The notes: a model not told the origin generated them from the sequence alone. A DNA stretch of 64,000 nt from Lysobacterales bacterium (GCA_022841325.1 JALHRS010000015.1:25432-89431), one strand, 5' to 3'; shown: positions 1-8,271, numbered from the stretch's first letter. Program-made: numbers and translations.

Positions 1-432
1 TTCGCGGTCTGTTTCGCCCAGCGGTGTGATCTCGACGATCCACGAACTGTCGCTCCTGCTGGGGAGATCGGGACGCAGGCTAATCCAGTAGAGATCCGGC
101 GGCAGAATTGACACGTCCATCTTTGCAGGATCGACAGCAATCCCCGGCAACGCCAGACGTCGCCCGTCGTTCCGAGCGGAACTGACACGGTCTCGCGCGG
201 CAGACACTTGCTGCGCCTGCCGCCAGCCGCGCCAGTATTCGCCGTTTCTGGCCGACCACGCGCGTTGCGCCGCACGCTGATTGGCCTGATAGTCGGGATC
301 GCTGCGCAGCTTGTCTTTCTGCCACTGGCGCTTGCGCGCCCGCTGGCACTCGGGCGACGAGCAGTAGGCTTGGTCGGGAACTTGTGGGCGGGGTTCGAAA
401 GTCTTGCTACAGCCGGCACAGTGTCGGGGCAT
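1..432 (-). CDS. Cys-rich zinc-finger-like protein, partial (cut by window edge)
   Basis: An open frame of 144 codons runs from an ATG at 432 to the window edge with no stop, so the C-terminus is missing. The start has a GGAGA ribosome-binding site about nine bases upstream. The N-terminus carries a CxxC pair (HCAGC) followed about 20 residues later by YCSSPECQRARKRQW, a four-cysteine arrangement typical of a small zinc-binding fold, then a basic, glutamine- and alanine-rich stretch. No further domain is recognised. It lies downstream of the AbiEi-like gene on the same strand, inside the putative island. I do not recognise a specific function; nucleic-acid binding is only a guess from the basic, zinc-finger-like start. 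Confidence 0.6.
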   Translation of the reverse strand, partial: MPRHCAGCSKTFEPRPQVPDQAYCSSPECQRARKRQWQKDKLRSDPDYQANQRAAQRAWSARNGEYWRGWRQAQQVSAARDRVSSARNDGRRLALPGIAVDPAKMDVSILPPDLYWISLRPDLPSRSDSSWIVEITPLGETDRE

Positions 433-533
433 CGTCGGGGTCTCCATGCATGTCCACTGGAAACCGCGACCGATCAGCGCGACCGGAGGATCACGCGCGC
501 GATGTGACGCTTCATGGGAGCGAAGCCACGCAA

Positions 534-1145
534 TTACTCGTGGGCGACCATCTCCATATAGGGGCGTATCACGTTGGCGACCCGGCAACACCCTGCGTAT
601 CGCCACAGGTCATCCGCTGAGGCCTTTCGCGCCCTCCAGGCATCCTTCAGCGCTTCCATCGCCACATCCAGCCCGATTTTGTTGCGGTGCTTGAAGCAGT
701 CCACGACCGTCTTGGCCGCGCCGTAGATCCGCAGGTTCACACCGTCGCGCCGATGTTCCTCGATGCCCGCCGCATGGACGTCGCCTGTCATCTGCACCAT
801 CCGAATCGGCGGCCAGTCGATACGGGGCGGGTGGCTGCCGCGCGGCATAGCGATCCAGACCTGGCGCGGCAGTTGCGTCGTGAGCCCATGGAATTGCAGT
901 GCGGTGAGCATGCAGAAGACGGCCTGCGGCACCTTGGCCGCCACCACCACGAGGCTTTCGTGCTCCGACGTCGGATGATTCGGCAGGCGGTAGAGGCCAC
1001 GCCCGACTTTGTCCAGCAGGCCAGCGGCAGTCATGCGCGTCAACACGGCCCGGGGCACTTCGATGACATCCAGATCACTGGCGCGCAGGAGCCCCTTCCG
1101 GCTGGCCAGATCATGGACACGCTGGGCTTGTGTGTCGGCGGGCAT
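534..1145 (-). CDS. AbiEi-type antitoxin / transcriptional regulator (type IV toxin-antitoxin family)
   Basis: This 203-residue protein has the layout of the AbiEi antitoxins: an N-terminal winged-helix part (about residues 1-60, containing VLTRMTAAGLLDKVGRGLYRL) and a C-terminal domain with the family-like segment GAAKTVVDCFKHRNKIG. In the AbiE family AbiEi represses its own promoter, while AbiEii is a nucleotidyltransferase toxin whose gene normally overlaps the 3' end of abiEi. Here only about 100 bases follow before the next gene and no AbiEii frame is present, so the antitoxin seems to be an orphan. A near-perfect inverted repeat just upstream of the start (1158-1203) fits autoregulation. 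The ATG at 1145 gives the N-terminus expected for the family. Confidence 0.85.
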   Translation of the reverse strand: MPADTQAQRVHDLASRKGLLRASDLDVIEVPRAVLTRMTAAGLLDKVGRGLYRLPNHPTSEHESLVVVAAKVPQAVFCMLTALQFHGLTTQLPRQVWIAMPRGSHPPRIDWPPIRMVQMTGDVHAAGIEEHRRDGVNLRIYGAAKTVVDCFKHRNKIGLDVAMEALKDAWRARKASADDLWRYAGCCRVANVIRPYMEMVAHE

Positions 1146-1152
1146 GGTTCAG

Positions 1153-1203
1153 AGTATGTTCCGTTATTTCGTCTATTTCAATTTGGCGACGAATAAACGG
1201 AAC
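1153..1203 (-). promoter_or_regulatory. Putative autoregulated promoter and operator of the AbiEi gene
   Basis: Two 16-base arms, 1158-1173 and 1188-1203, are inverted copies matching at 14 of 16 positions with a 14-base spacer. Read on the minus strand, TTGAAA (1176-1181) and CATACT (1153-1158) are 17 bases apart and make a plausible -35/-10 pair lying between and over the arms. The -10 is only seven bases from the ATG, so the transcript could be leaderless. AbiEi proteins are known to bind inverted repeats in their own promoter; that these arms are the site here is inference. Confidence 0.55.
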
Positions 1204-1418
1204 TTCCGTCATGCCGCCACGTGGTGGCCGACGTATACCGATCCGACGCCCATTTCCGTCCATTCAGGGCGCGACGGTGGTCTGTTCGATTCCGCGTTTG
1301 AGGATCGAACAGCAAGAGTCCGAATGGCCAGCGCCAAATCGGCCATCAGACACCGTAATGCTTCGAGAAATTCTGAACGTCGCGGTAGAGTTGCACTTCC
1401 CATCGGAGGAGCATGCGC

Positions 1419-1751
1419 ATGGCCGGCAAGTTCGTGGTGAAGACCGCCAGCAACGGCGAGACGTATTTCCGCCTGCAGGCGGGCAACGGCGAGACCATCC
1501 TCAAGAGCGAGATGTACTCGTCCAAGGCGGCCGCGCTCAACGGCATCGAGTCGGTTCGCAAAAACGCGCCCGACGACGCGCGCTATGAGCGCAAGACCGC
1601 GGCCGGTGGCCAGTTCATGTTCAACCTCAAGGCTGCCAACCACCAGGTCATCGGCACCAGCGAGACGTACAAGTCCGAAGCATCGCGCGAGGGCGGCATC
1701 GCATCGGTCAAGGCCAACGCGCCGGATGCCAAGGTCGACGACCAGACGTGA
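1419..1751 (+). CDS. YegP family protein (two DUF1508 repeats)
   Basis: The 110-residue product consists of two tandem copies of the roughly 50-residue YegP/DUF1508 unit: residues 1-50 with ETYFRLQAGNGETIL, and 54-103 with MFNLKAANHQVIG. Each ends in a SVRKNAP or SVKANAP segment. An ATG also exists six bases upstream, but GGAGGA at 1405-1410 sits eight bases before the ATG at 1419 and only two before the other one, which decides the start. The family is small and widespread, often on mobile DNA, and has no firmly established biochemical role. The protein is probably cytoplasmic, as no signal peptide is visible. Confidence 0.9.
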   Translation: MAGKFVVKTASNGETYFRLQAGNGETILKSEMYSSKAAALNGIESVRKNAPDDARYERKTAAGGQFMFNLKAANHQVIGTSETYKSEASREGGIASVKANAPDAKVDDQT

Positions 1752-1791
1752 CGATCCGCAGATCGATCAGTACCAAGGTCTGCCGGTAAGC

Positions 1792-2604
1792 ATGGCGCGC
1801 CGGAACCCGTCCCTACTCGATGTCCTGGCGCGCGCACCGTGGCCGGTCGGTTTGATCGCCGGCGCGGCGGTGCTGATCGCAGCGCAGGTCCTGCCGACCG
1901 TCCTCGGCAATCTGCAGAATCCCTATCTCGCAGCGATTGGACGTCAGTTCGCCAGCGGCGCACTCAACCCGCTGTTCTGGGTGCTCGCTGGTTTGTGTTG
2001 GCTGGCAGCACTGCTCTCATTTCTCGGCCAGAAGAAGCGGCAAAAACTGCTGGAGGCCCAGTCTAGCCTCGACACCCTTCGGACCATGAGTTGGCGCGAG
2101 CTTGAGCGGCTGGTTTCGGAGGCCTATCGAAGAAAGGGCTACCAAGTTCAGGAAACAGGCCAGGGAGGCGCTGACGGCGGGATAGATCTGGTGCTGCGGC
2201 GCGACGGCCAGGTCACTCTGGTCCAATGCAAGCACTGGCGCACTCAGCGCGTAGGCGCGCCGGTCGTGCGCGAGCAGTTTGGCCTGTTGACGCACCATCA
2301 AGCCGCCGCCGTCGTCATTGTGACCACCGGCGATTTCACGCCCGAGGCAAAGGCCTTCGCTGAAGGCAAGCCCATCGAGTTGATAGCTGGCCCGGAGTTG
2401 CTGGCGCTGGTGCAGAGCGTGCAGCGCCCGTCTACCTCGCGAACTGAGTCGCCTTCGCCGTCGACAGCCGCTCCTGCAACAGGTTCCGATCCAACATGCC
2501 CGACTTGCGACGCGCCGATGGTCAGACGGACGGCGAGGCAAACCAAGACGGCATTCCTGGGTTGCTCCAGATTTCCGGCATGCCGAGGAACGCGAACGCT
2601 CTGA
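1792..2604 (+). CDS. Membrane-anchored Mrr-type restriction endonuclease with C-terminal zinc ribbon
   Basis: The 270-residue product has two predicted membrane segments (about 17-38 and 62-81). An Mrr/restriction-endonuclease-like domain follows (about 90-210). The nuclease motif is visible as GGIDLV followed by VQCKHW, the D...QxK pattern of Mrr_cat enzymes. After a Ser/Pro-rich linker comes a C4 zinc ribbon (CPTC...C...C) like the topoisomerase C-terminal DNA-binding finger. The ATG at 1792 was chosen because longer frames would run back through the YegP gene. It is a likely defence or DNA-processing nuclease of the island; what DNA it attacks cannot be told. All key nuclease residues appear intact. 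Confidence 0.85.
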   Translation: MARRNPSLLDVLARAPWPVGLIAGAAVLIAAQVLPTVLGNLQNPYLAAIGRQFASGALNPLFWVLAGLCWLAALLSFLGQKKRQKLLEAQSSLDTLRTMSWRELERLVSEAYRRKGYQVQETGQGGADGGIDLVLRRDGQVTLVQCKHWRTQRVGAPVVREQFGLLTHHQAAAVVIVTTGDFTPEAKAFAEGKPIELIAGPELLALVQSVQRPSTSRTESPSPSTAAPATGSDPTCPTCDAPMVRRTARQTKTAFLGCSRFPACRGTRTL

Positions 2605-2695
2605 CGCTTGACGCTACCCGTGACGGAACACGATTCGCGACGGACGATTCAATCCGAGGACTGAACCGCCATTCATGCCTATCTGGTTTGGAGAC

Positions 2696-2728
2696 GGGAC
2701 GCGGGTTCAACTCCCGATTCCACCACCA
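2696..2728 (+). other. 3' end of a tmRNA (or tRNA)-like gene, probable island attachment site
   Basis: The segment contains a T-arm/T-loop sequence (GGACGCGGGTTCAACTCCCG) identical to the stretch near the 3' end of many gammaproteobacterial tmRNAs. It ends in an 11-base acceptor tail finishing ACCA. No tmRNA body or tag reading frame is present upstream, so only the 3' end is here. Integrative elements commonly insert at the ssrA 3' end and regenerate it, leaving such a fragment at the far boundary. An intact ssrA would then lie to the left of the window. One T-stem pair is mismatched, so a different tRNA 3' end remains possible. Confidence 0.55.
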
Positions 2729-2735
2729 GACAAGG

Positions 2736-2768
2736 AAAGGCCTCCAGCAATGGGGGCCTTTTTCTTTT
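2736..2768 (+). terminator. Rho-independent terminator after the tmRNA-like 3' end
   Basis: GGCCTCC (2739-2745) pairs with GGGGGCC (2752-2758) around a six-base loop. The stem is extended by AAA/TTT pairs and followed by a T-rich tract to 2768. It begins eight bases after the CCA end, the usual position for the terminator of a stable RNA gene, which supports the reading of 2696-2728 as an RNA gene remnant. Positions 2605-2695 and 2769-2901 hold nothing else I recognise. Confidence 0.8.
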
Positions 2769-2901
2769 CAACGAAACCGAGGTCGAACCCCCGGACGCTT
2801 GCGGGTGAGGGCCGGTCACGCAGCGCGTGACGCGACGCCTGCATCGCGAGGCGCGACAGGGACTCCCGCGAAGCGCAGGGAGCGGGTGATCGCAGTTCGG
2901 T

Positions 2902-3337
2902 TCATCGCTCGGAGACCCGCAGCACCAGTTTTCCCATGGCCGCTCCGGCCTCGACCCTTGCATGCGCCAACCGCACCTCGGACAAGGGCAGCACCTCCGC
3001 CACGACCGGGCTGATCCGGCCATCGGCAAGCATCGAAAAAAGCGCGGCGAGGTCTGCGCGGAACCACTCGGGATGCTTGCGGCGCATCGCGCCGATGGAA
3101 TAGAAGGCCGTCGCATGGCCGTTCGGCAGCCAGTCCCAGAGCTTCAGCTTCACGAAATCCATCGGGATCGATCCGCCCCGGCCCAGCACCTCGTTCTGGA
3201 AGCCGAAGGCGACCAGGATGCCGCCGGGCTTGAGTGCGTGCAGCGAGCGCGACGGACTCGGGCAGATCGGCCACCGTCTCGATCTCGAGGTTCTCGGGGC
3301 CGCCAAAGGATTTCAGTCTGACGCGGGTATAGGACAT
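2902..3337 (-). pseudogene. Medium-chain (zinc-type) dehydrogenase/reductase, remnant with internal deletion and frameshift
   Basis: The first 27 codons from the ATG at 3337 (MSYTRVRLKSFGGPENLEIE) are a normal start of a quinone-oxidoreductase-like MDR protein with a GGAGG ribosome-binding site. The reading then breaks at about 3240-3262. In another frame the C-terminal part resumes (LHALKPGGILVAFGF to MGKLVLRV). About 140 codons remain of a family that usually has about 330, so the cofactor-binding core with its glycine motif is gone. The gene cannot make a working enzyme. It sits 19 bases downstream of the hydrolase stop on the same strand and probably belonged to that operon. Confidence 0.85.
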
Positions 3338-3356
3338 GGGGTTTCTCCTCCAAGGA

Positions 3357-4319
3357 TCAGGGGCGCGCTGTCGCCGTGATGAATTCGCCAATCTCCATCG
3401 TCAGATCGGCGTCGTGACCGAGCCAGATGTGACCCCCGTCCGGATAGACGACGAGGCGCGCGGCGGGGATACGGTCGGCCAGCAGCCGGGCCGTGTCAGC
3501 CGTGCCGAACAGATCATCGGCGCAGGACAGGATCAGGGTCGGCCGGGTGAGCTTCTCGAAGGCCGTCTGCGTGGGCGTACCGGCCCAGAAGCCGTCTGTC
3601 CGCAGACCGTCAGTCTTGCGGCTGATCGGCATCAACCCCTCGCGGATCAGGTCGGCCCGGTGCCGCTCCTCAGGGGCAACGCGGACCAGCAGGGCCGGAT
3701 CCGTCGCGAGTAGCGTGCGCAGCAGCATATCCGGGGCGAATCGCCACAAGGCCCAGAACCAGACATCCGAATTCAGAACGCGCTCGACCGCCATCTGCTG
3801 GAATGCCGTGAACTCCACCGGGTCCTGGCCCGTCAGGTTCACTGCCGGCACGATGAGGATGAGATGAGAACACCGCTCGGGGTGGCGCAGGGCAAATTCG
3901 GCCGCCGTGAGGGCGCCCGCCGAGCCCCCGGCGACGGCAATCCGGTCCAGGCCCAGATGGTCGACCAATTCCGCGAGGATATCTGCCTGGTGTGTGGGCG
4001 AGGCGTCCTCCGGAAAGGCGCTGCGCAGATAGCCAAAGCGCGAAGGGGCGATGATCTGGAAGCCCGCCTCGACCAGGCCCTGGGCGAAGAGCAGCCCCTG
4101 GTCGAAGCCGCCACCGGTACCGTGGATCATCATGAGCGGCGGTCCGCGGCCCGCAATCGCGTATTCGAGCGGCCCCGCGCTCGTTTGCAGGATGTTGCTA
4201 CGCCGGGCGATGCGGGCCTCTGCCGCTGCCAGCGTGGCACGACAGGCGCCCGTGGCCCAAGCCCCGAGGCCAAGCCCGATGCCGCCGAGGCCGGCCAGCA
4301 TGGTGCGCCGGGTAATCAC
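3357..4319 (-). CDS. Alpha/beta hydrolase with Tat-like signal peptide
   Basis: The 320-residue product begins with MITRRTMLAGLGG, a twin-arginine export signature, and then the alpha/beta-hydrolase fold. Visible are HGTGGGFD (oxyanion-hole region), the nucleophile elbow GGSAGA (about residue 132), an acid in CADDLFG and the catalytic histidine in DGGHIWLG near the end. The substrate cannot be told from sequence. The start codon overlaps the stop of the upstream membrane-protein gene by four bases, indicating an operon; the decayed reductase lies directly downstream. The style of this block recalls alphaproteobacterial genes, so horizontal acquisition next to the island boundary is possible but not shown. 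Confidence 0.85.
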   Translation of the reverse strand: MITRRTMLAGLGGIGLGLGAWATGACRATLAAAEARIARRSNILQTSAGPLEYAIAGRGPPLMMIHGTGGGFDQGLLFAQGLVEAGFQIIAPSRFGYLRSAFPEDASPTHQADILAELVDHLGLDRIAVAGGSAGALTAAEFALRHPERCSHLILIVPAVNLTGQDPVEFTAFQQMAVERVLNSDVWFWALWRFAPDMLLRTLLATDPALLVRVAPEERHRADLIREGLMPISRKTDGLRTDGFWAGTPTQTAFEKLTRPTLILSCADDLFGTADTARLLADRIPAARLVVYPDGGHIWLGHDADLTMEIGEFITATARP

Positions 4320-4594
4320 GGGAGGGCCTTGATCGCCAGGTTGGCGAGCGCAGCCGCCCGGGAGAACACCTCACTTCGCTTCCACCCGGTGATCACAATG
4401 GCCAGGGCGATGAGCATCCAGATGCCCCACGGATGACCGCTCCTGATCTCCCCGAAGACCGAACCGGCTGTCTCGGGGGCGACCATGTAGCTGCCCGTGA
4501 TCCCCCAGGTGATGGCGAATGTGACCACAACGAACAAGGTCAAGGCGGAGGAAGGAACCGACCACTGTTTTCCTGAAGCATGCTGGCGCGGCAT
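4316..4594 (-). CDS. Small membrane protein, possibly a shortened CPBP-protease-like remnant
   Basis: This 92-residue protein has two hydrophobic segments (about 17-38 and 56-72) separated by a short polar stretch and ends with a basic tail. The start region (ALTLFVVVTFAITWGI followed by VFGEI) loosely recalls the N-terminus of CPBP intramembrane proteases. The rest is far too short to contain their catalytic glutamates and histidines, so an internally deleted gene is one explanation. It overlaps the hydrolase start by four bases. It may simply be an uncharacterised two-span membrane protein; no function is proposed. Confidence 0.5.
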   Translation of the reverse strand: MPRQHASGKQWSVPSSALTLFVVVTFAITWGITGSYMVAPETAGSVFGEIRSGHPWGIWMLIALAIVITGWKRSEVFSRAAALANLAIKALP

Positions 4595-4975
4595 GCCCTG
4601 CTCCCTCTCTAGGGCCGGAACCAGTTTAGGCTGAGGTCGGGGTCTCGCCGTTGATGCCGATTAATGATCTGCAGACCGACAGGTTCCGAGGATCAGGATC
4701 GCCCATCGGCTGCTGACGCTGGCACGGGCCTGACCTGATTGCCATGGAATTCCGGTGCAGTCCGGCACTCGTGGCCCGCGTGCGCCGCACCGGTCTGTAT
4801 CGGATCAGGGCCAAGCCCGGGCTGAGCAAGGCGAGAGTCCCCTTCCCGCCTCGCTGGATCAGAATCTGCGCCGCAGGCATAATTTGATACAAAGTTTTGG
4901 ATGGCTGCGTTTTCGCGGTCTGAATCATGAACAGGCGGGCCTTCGCGGCCCGTTTTTGCGTATTCGAGGACCTGA
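4595..4975. other. Intergenic stretch with a terminator, no recognised gene
   Basis: This 381-base gap lies between two divergent genes. The open frames crossing it have no recognisable homology and overlap both strands. A GCATAATTTGATACAAAG stretch near 4880 is AT-rich and could hold promoter elements. A clear terminator follows at 4935-4957, so a short transcript ahead of the DUF1444 gene is possible. Confidence 0.4.
4935..4957 (+). terminator. Rho-independent terminator upstream of the DUF1444-domain gene
   Basis: CGGGCC (4936-4941) and GGCCCG (4947-4952) form a six-pair stem with a TTCGC loop, directly followed by TTTTT. It points along the plus strand and ends 18 bases before the next start codon. 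It therefore terminates something upstream or acts as an attenuator in the leader of the large gene. No plus-strand gene is recognised upstream. Confidence 0.65.
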
Positions 4976-7900
4976 ATGTTCGAACAGTCACCCCACAGCC
5001 GCCCCGACTTTGCCGCATTCGTCGAGGCCTTCCGGCGCCAGATCGAGCAACTGCCGGGACACAGCAACGCGGTTTTCGACACCCAGTCGCGAACGATCCG
5101 CTACCAGCAGGGCGGCCAGAACTACACCGTCAATCCGAACAACTTCTACATCGACTACGGCAAGAGCAACAGCGATCTGGCGACCTTCCTCCAGAGCTGC
5201 AGCGCATCCCTGCTGTCGGTTCAGGCCCCGCGGCCGCAGTCCCTGGCCGAGGCAGGACCGAATCTGCTGCCGGTGGTCCGTGACCGCCGCTATCTGGACA
5301 TGGCCATCCTGATGGCCAAGGTCTCGGCGACCAAAGCCAAGGTCGAAGTACCGAGCTTTCCCTTCCGGGCGCTGGCCGGCGAGCTGGTCGTGACCCTGGG
5401 TCTGGACACGCCGACAGCGACCAGTGTCGTTGCCGCGACTGAACTCGAATCCTGGGGCACCAGCTTCGATGCCGCCTACAAGGTCGCGCTGGCCAATCTG
5501 CGCGCTCGTACCCAGGGCAGCCTGAACGAGGTGCGACCGGGTCTGTACCTGTCGGACTGGCGAGATGGCTACGATGCCTCGCGGCTGTTGCTGCCGGAGC
5601 TGTTCGCAAGCCTGAAACTCCGCGGCGATCCGGTGATTGCAGTGCCCTCGCGCAGTCTGCTGGTGGTCGCGGGCTCCGCGGACCCGGAGGCACTGGCTGC
5701 GCTGGCCGGCGTCACGGCCGAAGTGCTGGGCGAGGAAAGCCGACCGCTGTCTGCCGACGTCATCCAGTTCAGCGAACAACACTGGCGTGAAGCTGCTACC
5801 TCGGTGTCGCAACAACCAAGATTGCTGAAGGCGCGGCAACTGTTGCTGCAGCGCGATTACAACCAGCAGGCCGAATTGCTGAACCAGTTGAATCAGGCAC
5901 AAGGCAAGGACATCTTCGTCGCCAGCTACAAGTTGGCCGACAGCGCCCAGGATCAACCACACCGAAACATCACCCAGGTGTCCGAGGGCGTCGGCCTGAC
6001 GCTGCTGCCCAGGGCCGACGAACTGGCCTTCCTGACCCGTGCCCAGGAATTTCTGCTGGTGCCCTGGACGGTTGCCGAAGAGGTGCTGGGATCGGCCCTG
6101 AAGCGCATCGCAATCCATCCGGCCAGATATCGCTACCAGGGCTTTCCCGATGCGGCGCAGCTGGAAAGACTGCGCGCCAGAGCCTCGATCACCCAGGCCC
6201 CACCCGAACCCAGGCAGCGCATGGCAGCGGTGGCTGAAGATTTTCGTCGGGCCTACCAGGACAAGTTCCGGCGCGAACTCGCCTATGACGCCAGTGGCAT
6301 CCGTCTGCTCGATCAGCTGATCGAGGACCAGCGCAGCCATGGCGTGGCGGCCACCGACTCCTTTGTCGAAGGCATCGGCGCCTTCGTCGGAGAAGTTCTG
6401 GTTCGCCAGTTCGGCGGTGAGTGGATCTTGAACAAGGAGCGCTTTTGTGTGGCGCTGGACAACAAGAACGGGGTCTTTCCGCTGGACAAGGTGGCCCGGC
6501 AATGGGCCCATGGTCGGGCTGGCGGCGATTCGGTGCTGGGCACCTATGAATCGGTGCAGCGTCTGAAGCAGATGCTGCAGCCCGACGCATTGGCTGGCAC
6601 ACCAGAGCGAGCCCCCGCCGCAAGCCGGACTGTCCAGTCACCGCTGCACCCATCCGGCGGCCATCGCTACCGGATTGCGGCTCAGCCTGCGAATCCCCGG
6701 ATGCAGCAGATGCTGGTACAGGCACGCGACCAGTTCGCCCGGCTACGCACGGCCGCCGTCGCCGGCACGCTGGACACCATGCACGCCGAAAGCCCGAAGT
6801 GGCTCACCCACCGCGATCCGCTGATCGAGGTCAGTCGCAATCAGGCCCTGCTGCTGCGGGAAGGCCGAATTGTCTGGGCGGCGCTGGTCATGGCCAACAA
6901 TCTGCTGTTCAAGCCCGGCAAGGAGGACTGCCCGGCCCTGCTGGTCTACAGCCTGGATCCCAGGTTCGAATCCAGACCGGATGAGCTGCATGACATCGCC
7001 CGTCGGATCTTCGAACTCAAGAACACCGAGCCGGCTGAGCCGGAACTGCGCGCATTGGCCAGGCTGGTGACCGAGGAGAGCGACCGCGGCATGGGCTGGC
7101 GCGTGCCCGAGGCACTCACCGACAGAGACGTGCGCGGATCGATCTTCATGGTGTTCCGCAAGCACATTCCCCTGGGCCAGATGTGTGGCGAGTTCTTTCC
7201 CATTCTGGTGCATCCGTCAACCGAGGCCGTGATGATCCTGCCCTTCGAGGGCTGGCCGGCCGAACTGCTCAAGTCATGGAAGCCCGGGGCCAACGAGCGC
7301 AGCCTGGCCGAGGTCCGGGCGTTGCCGGAAGGCCTGCGCGTCAGCCATGCGCCGGGCGTGGTGGCTGCCACCAGGAGCCCGCTGGACGGGCGCGAGTTCG
7401 TCTGGACCTTCCAGACCAGCGTTGAGGCCATGGACACCCAACTGGACATCGTCGAATTCGGCGCCTTCCGTCAGATCGGCGGAAAGTGGGGCCCGGCCAA
7501 CGGCGGTCAGCGGCCCTTCGGCCCGCAGGAGTTTGCCGAATGGTATGGCTGCGCTGATGGCAAACTGAGGCCAGGCCAGGCGCTCAGCGATCCGAAGAAC
7601 TGGCATCGCAGTTCGCAGTTGTGGTCCTCGCGTCAGCTCTGGTATGTCATCGGCAAGGACGCCGCAGGCAAGCTCTATCGCGGCGAAGCCGAAGTGGAAT
7701 TGCGCGGCACCCTGATCGCCCCCGACAGCGAGCCGCTCAAACCGGTCAAGGTTGGCGGCCTGGCCGCCATCGGCCGGCTCTTCGGTGGCAGCAAGGCCCT
7801 CGACCTGCTGCGCTACGACGGCGTCTACCGGGTCAAGCAGCAACCCGAAGACGACACCAATTCCGCCCACTGCTATCTGCGCCTGTACCCGGACAAGACC

Positions 7901-8149
7901 GCCATCTACATCGACTCCGACGGGCAGCCCTCGGAGCTGTCGAAATGGTTCAACATCCAGTCGCCGCATGTGCCCACCGGCTACTACAGCGTCAAGGGTG
8001 ACAGCATCCGCATCGAAATCGCTGCCGGCCACACCTCCATCGTGCTCTCCGGAACCATTGACCGCAACCGTCTGCAGCTGAGCTTTCCCCGCTTCGCCAA
8101 CGGACCGATGCGCAACGATGAGTTCCTGTTCATGGGCTGGCGGCCGTAG
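4976..8149 (+). CDS. Large multidomain protein with N-terminal DUF1444-like domain
   Basis: The 1057-residue product begins with a region resembling DUF1444 (UPF0354). Seen are NNFYIDYG, LLPVVRDRRYLD, PFRALAGELVV, and GYDASRLLLPELFASL with RGDPVIAVPSR, spanning about residues 45-260. A second unit around 440-530 contains a GAFVGEVLVRQFGGEW segment reminiscent of bacterial DUF3806-type domains. A third part (about 590-880) has no name known to me. The last 130 residues form another beta-rich module ending FLFMGWRP. No signal peptide or membrane segment is evident, so it is probably cytoplasmic. It stands alone, preceded by a terminator and followed by repeats. I cannot give a function. Confidence 0.85.
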   Translation: MFEQSPHSRPDFAAFVEAFRRQIEQLPGHSNAVFDTQSRTIRYQQGGQNYTVNPNNFYIDYGKSNSDLATFLQSCSASLLSVQAPRPQSLAEAGPNLLPVVRDRRYLDMAILMAKVSATKAKVEVPSFPFRALAGELVVTLGLDTPTATSVVAATELESWGTSFDAAYKVALANLRARTQGSLNEVRPGLYLSDWRDGYDASRLLLPELFASLKLRGDPVIAVPSRSLLVVAGSADPEALAALAGVTAEVLGEESRPLSADVIQFSEQHWREAATSVSQQPRLLKARQLLLQRDYNQQAELLNQLNQAQGKDIFVASYKLADSAQDQPHRNITQVSEGVGLTLLPRADELAFLTRAQEFLLVPWTVAEEVLGSALKRIAIHPARYRYQGFPDAAQLERLRARASITQAPPEPRQRMAAVAEDFRRAYQDKFRRELAYDASGIRLLDQLIEDQRSHGVAATDSFVEGIGAFVGEVLVRQFGGEWILNKERFCVALDNKNGVFPLDKVARQWAHGRAGGDSVLGTYESVQRLKQMLQPDALAGTPERAPAASRTVQSPLHPSGGHRYRIAAQPANPRMQQMLVQARDQFARLRTAAVAGTLDTMHAESPKWLTHRDPLIEVSRNQALLLREGRIVWAALVMANNLLFKPGKEDCPALLVYSLDPRFESRPDELHDIARRIFELKNTEPAEPELRALARLVTEESDRGMGWRVPEALTDRDVRGSIFMVFRKHIPLGQMCGEFFPILVHPSTEAVMILPFEGWPAELLKSWKPGANERSLAEVRALPEGLRVSHAPGVVAATRSPLDGREFVWTFQTSVEAMDTQLDIVEFGAFRQIGGKWGPANGGQRPFGPQEFAEWYGCADGKLRPGQALSDPKNWHRSSQLWSSRQLWYVIGKDAAGKLYRGEAEVELRGTLIAPDSEPLKPVKVGGLAAIGRLFGGSKALDLLRYDGVYRVKQQPEDDTNSAHCYLRLYPDKTAIYIDSDGQPSELSKWFNIQSPHVPTGYYSVKGDSIRIEIAAGHTSIVLSGTIDRNRLQLSFPRFANGPMRNDEFLFMGWRP

Positions 8150-8168
8150 CGGAAGCAGTGGAACAGCA

Positions 8169-8271
8169 CAGTGGGAGCGGCTTCAGCCGCGATCGGGGGT
8201 GCCGCGAGTCTCGGATCCTGCGGTCGCGACGCAAAGCCGCTCCCACAGTGGGAGCGGCTTCAGCCGCGATC
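8169..8271. repeat. Dispersed REP-like repeat, two direct copies with an inverted partner
   Basis: A 26-base unit starting CAGTGGGAGCGGCTTCAGCC occurs at 8169-8194 and again at 8246-8271. An inverted partner (GCAAAGCCGCTCCCAC, 8231-8246) abuts the second copy so the two can pair into a hairpin. Related units lie at 27618-27774, 38651-38730 and 41861-41940. This is the style of REP palindromes between genes in Lysobacterales. Confidence 0.85.

Noticed and set aside
2600..2735. Complete tmRNA gene
   Set aside because: Only the T-arm and acceptor tail are visible; there is no 5' end, tag frame or pseudoknot region upstream.
4626..5018. Minus-strand frame in the gap before the DUF1444 gene
   Set aside because: It crosses the terminator and the start of the next gene and has no domain.
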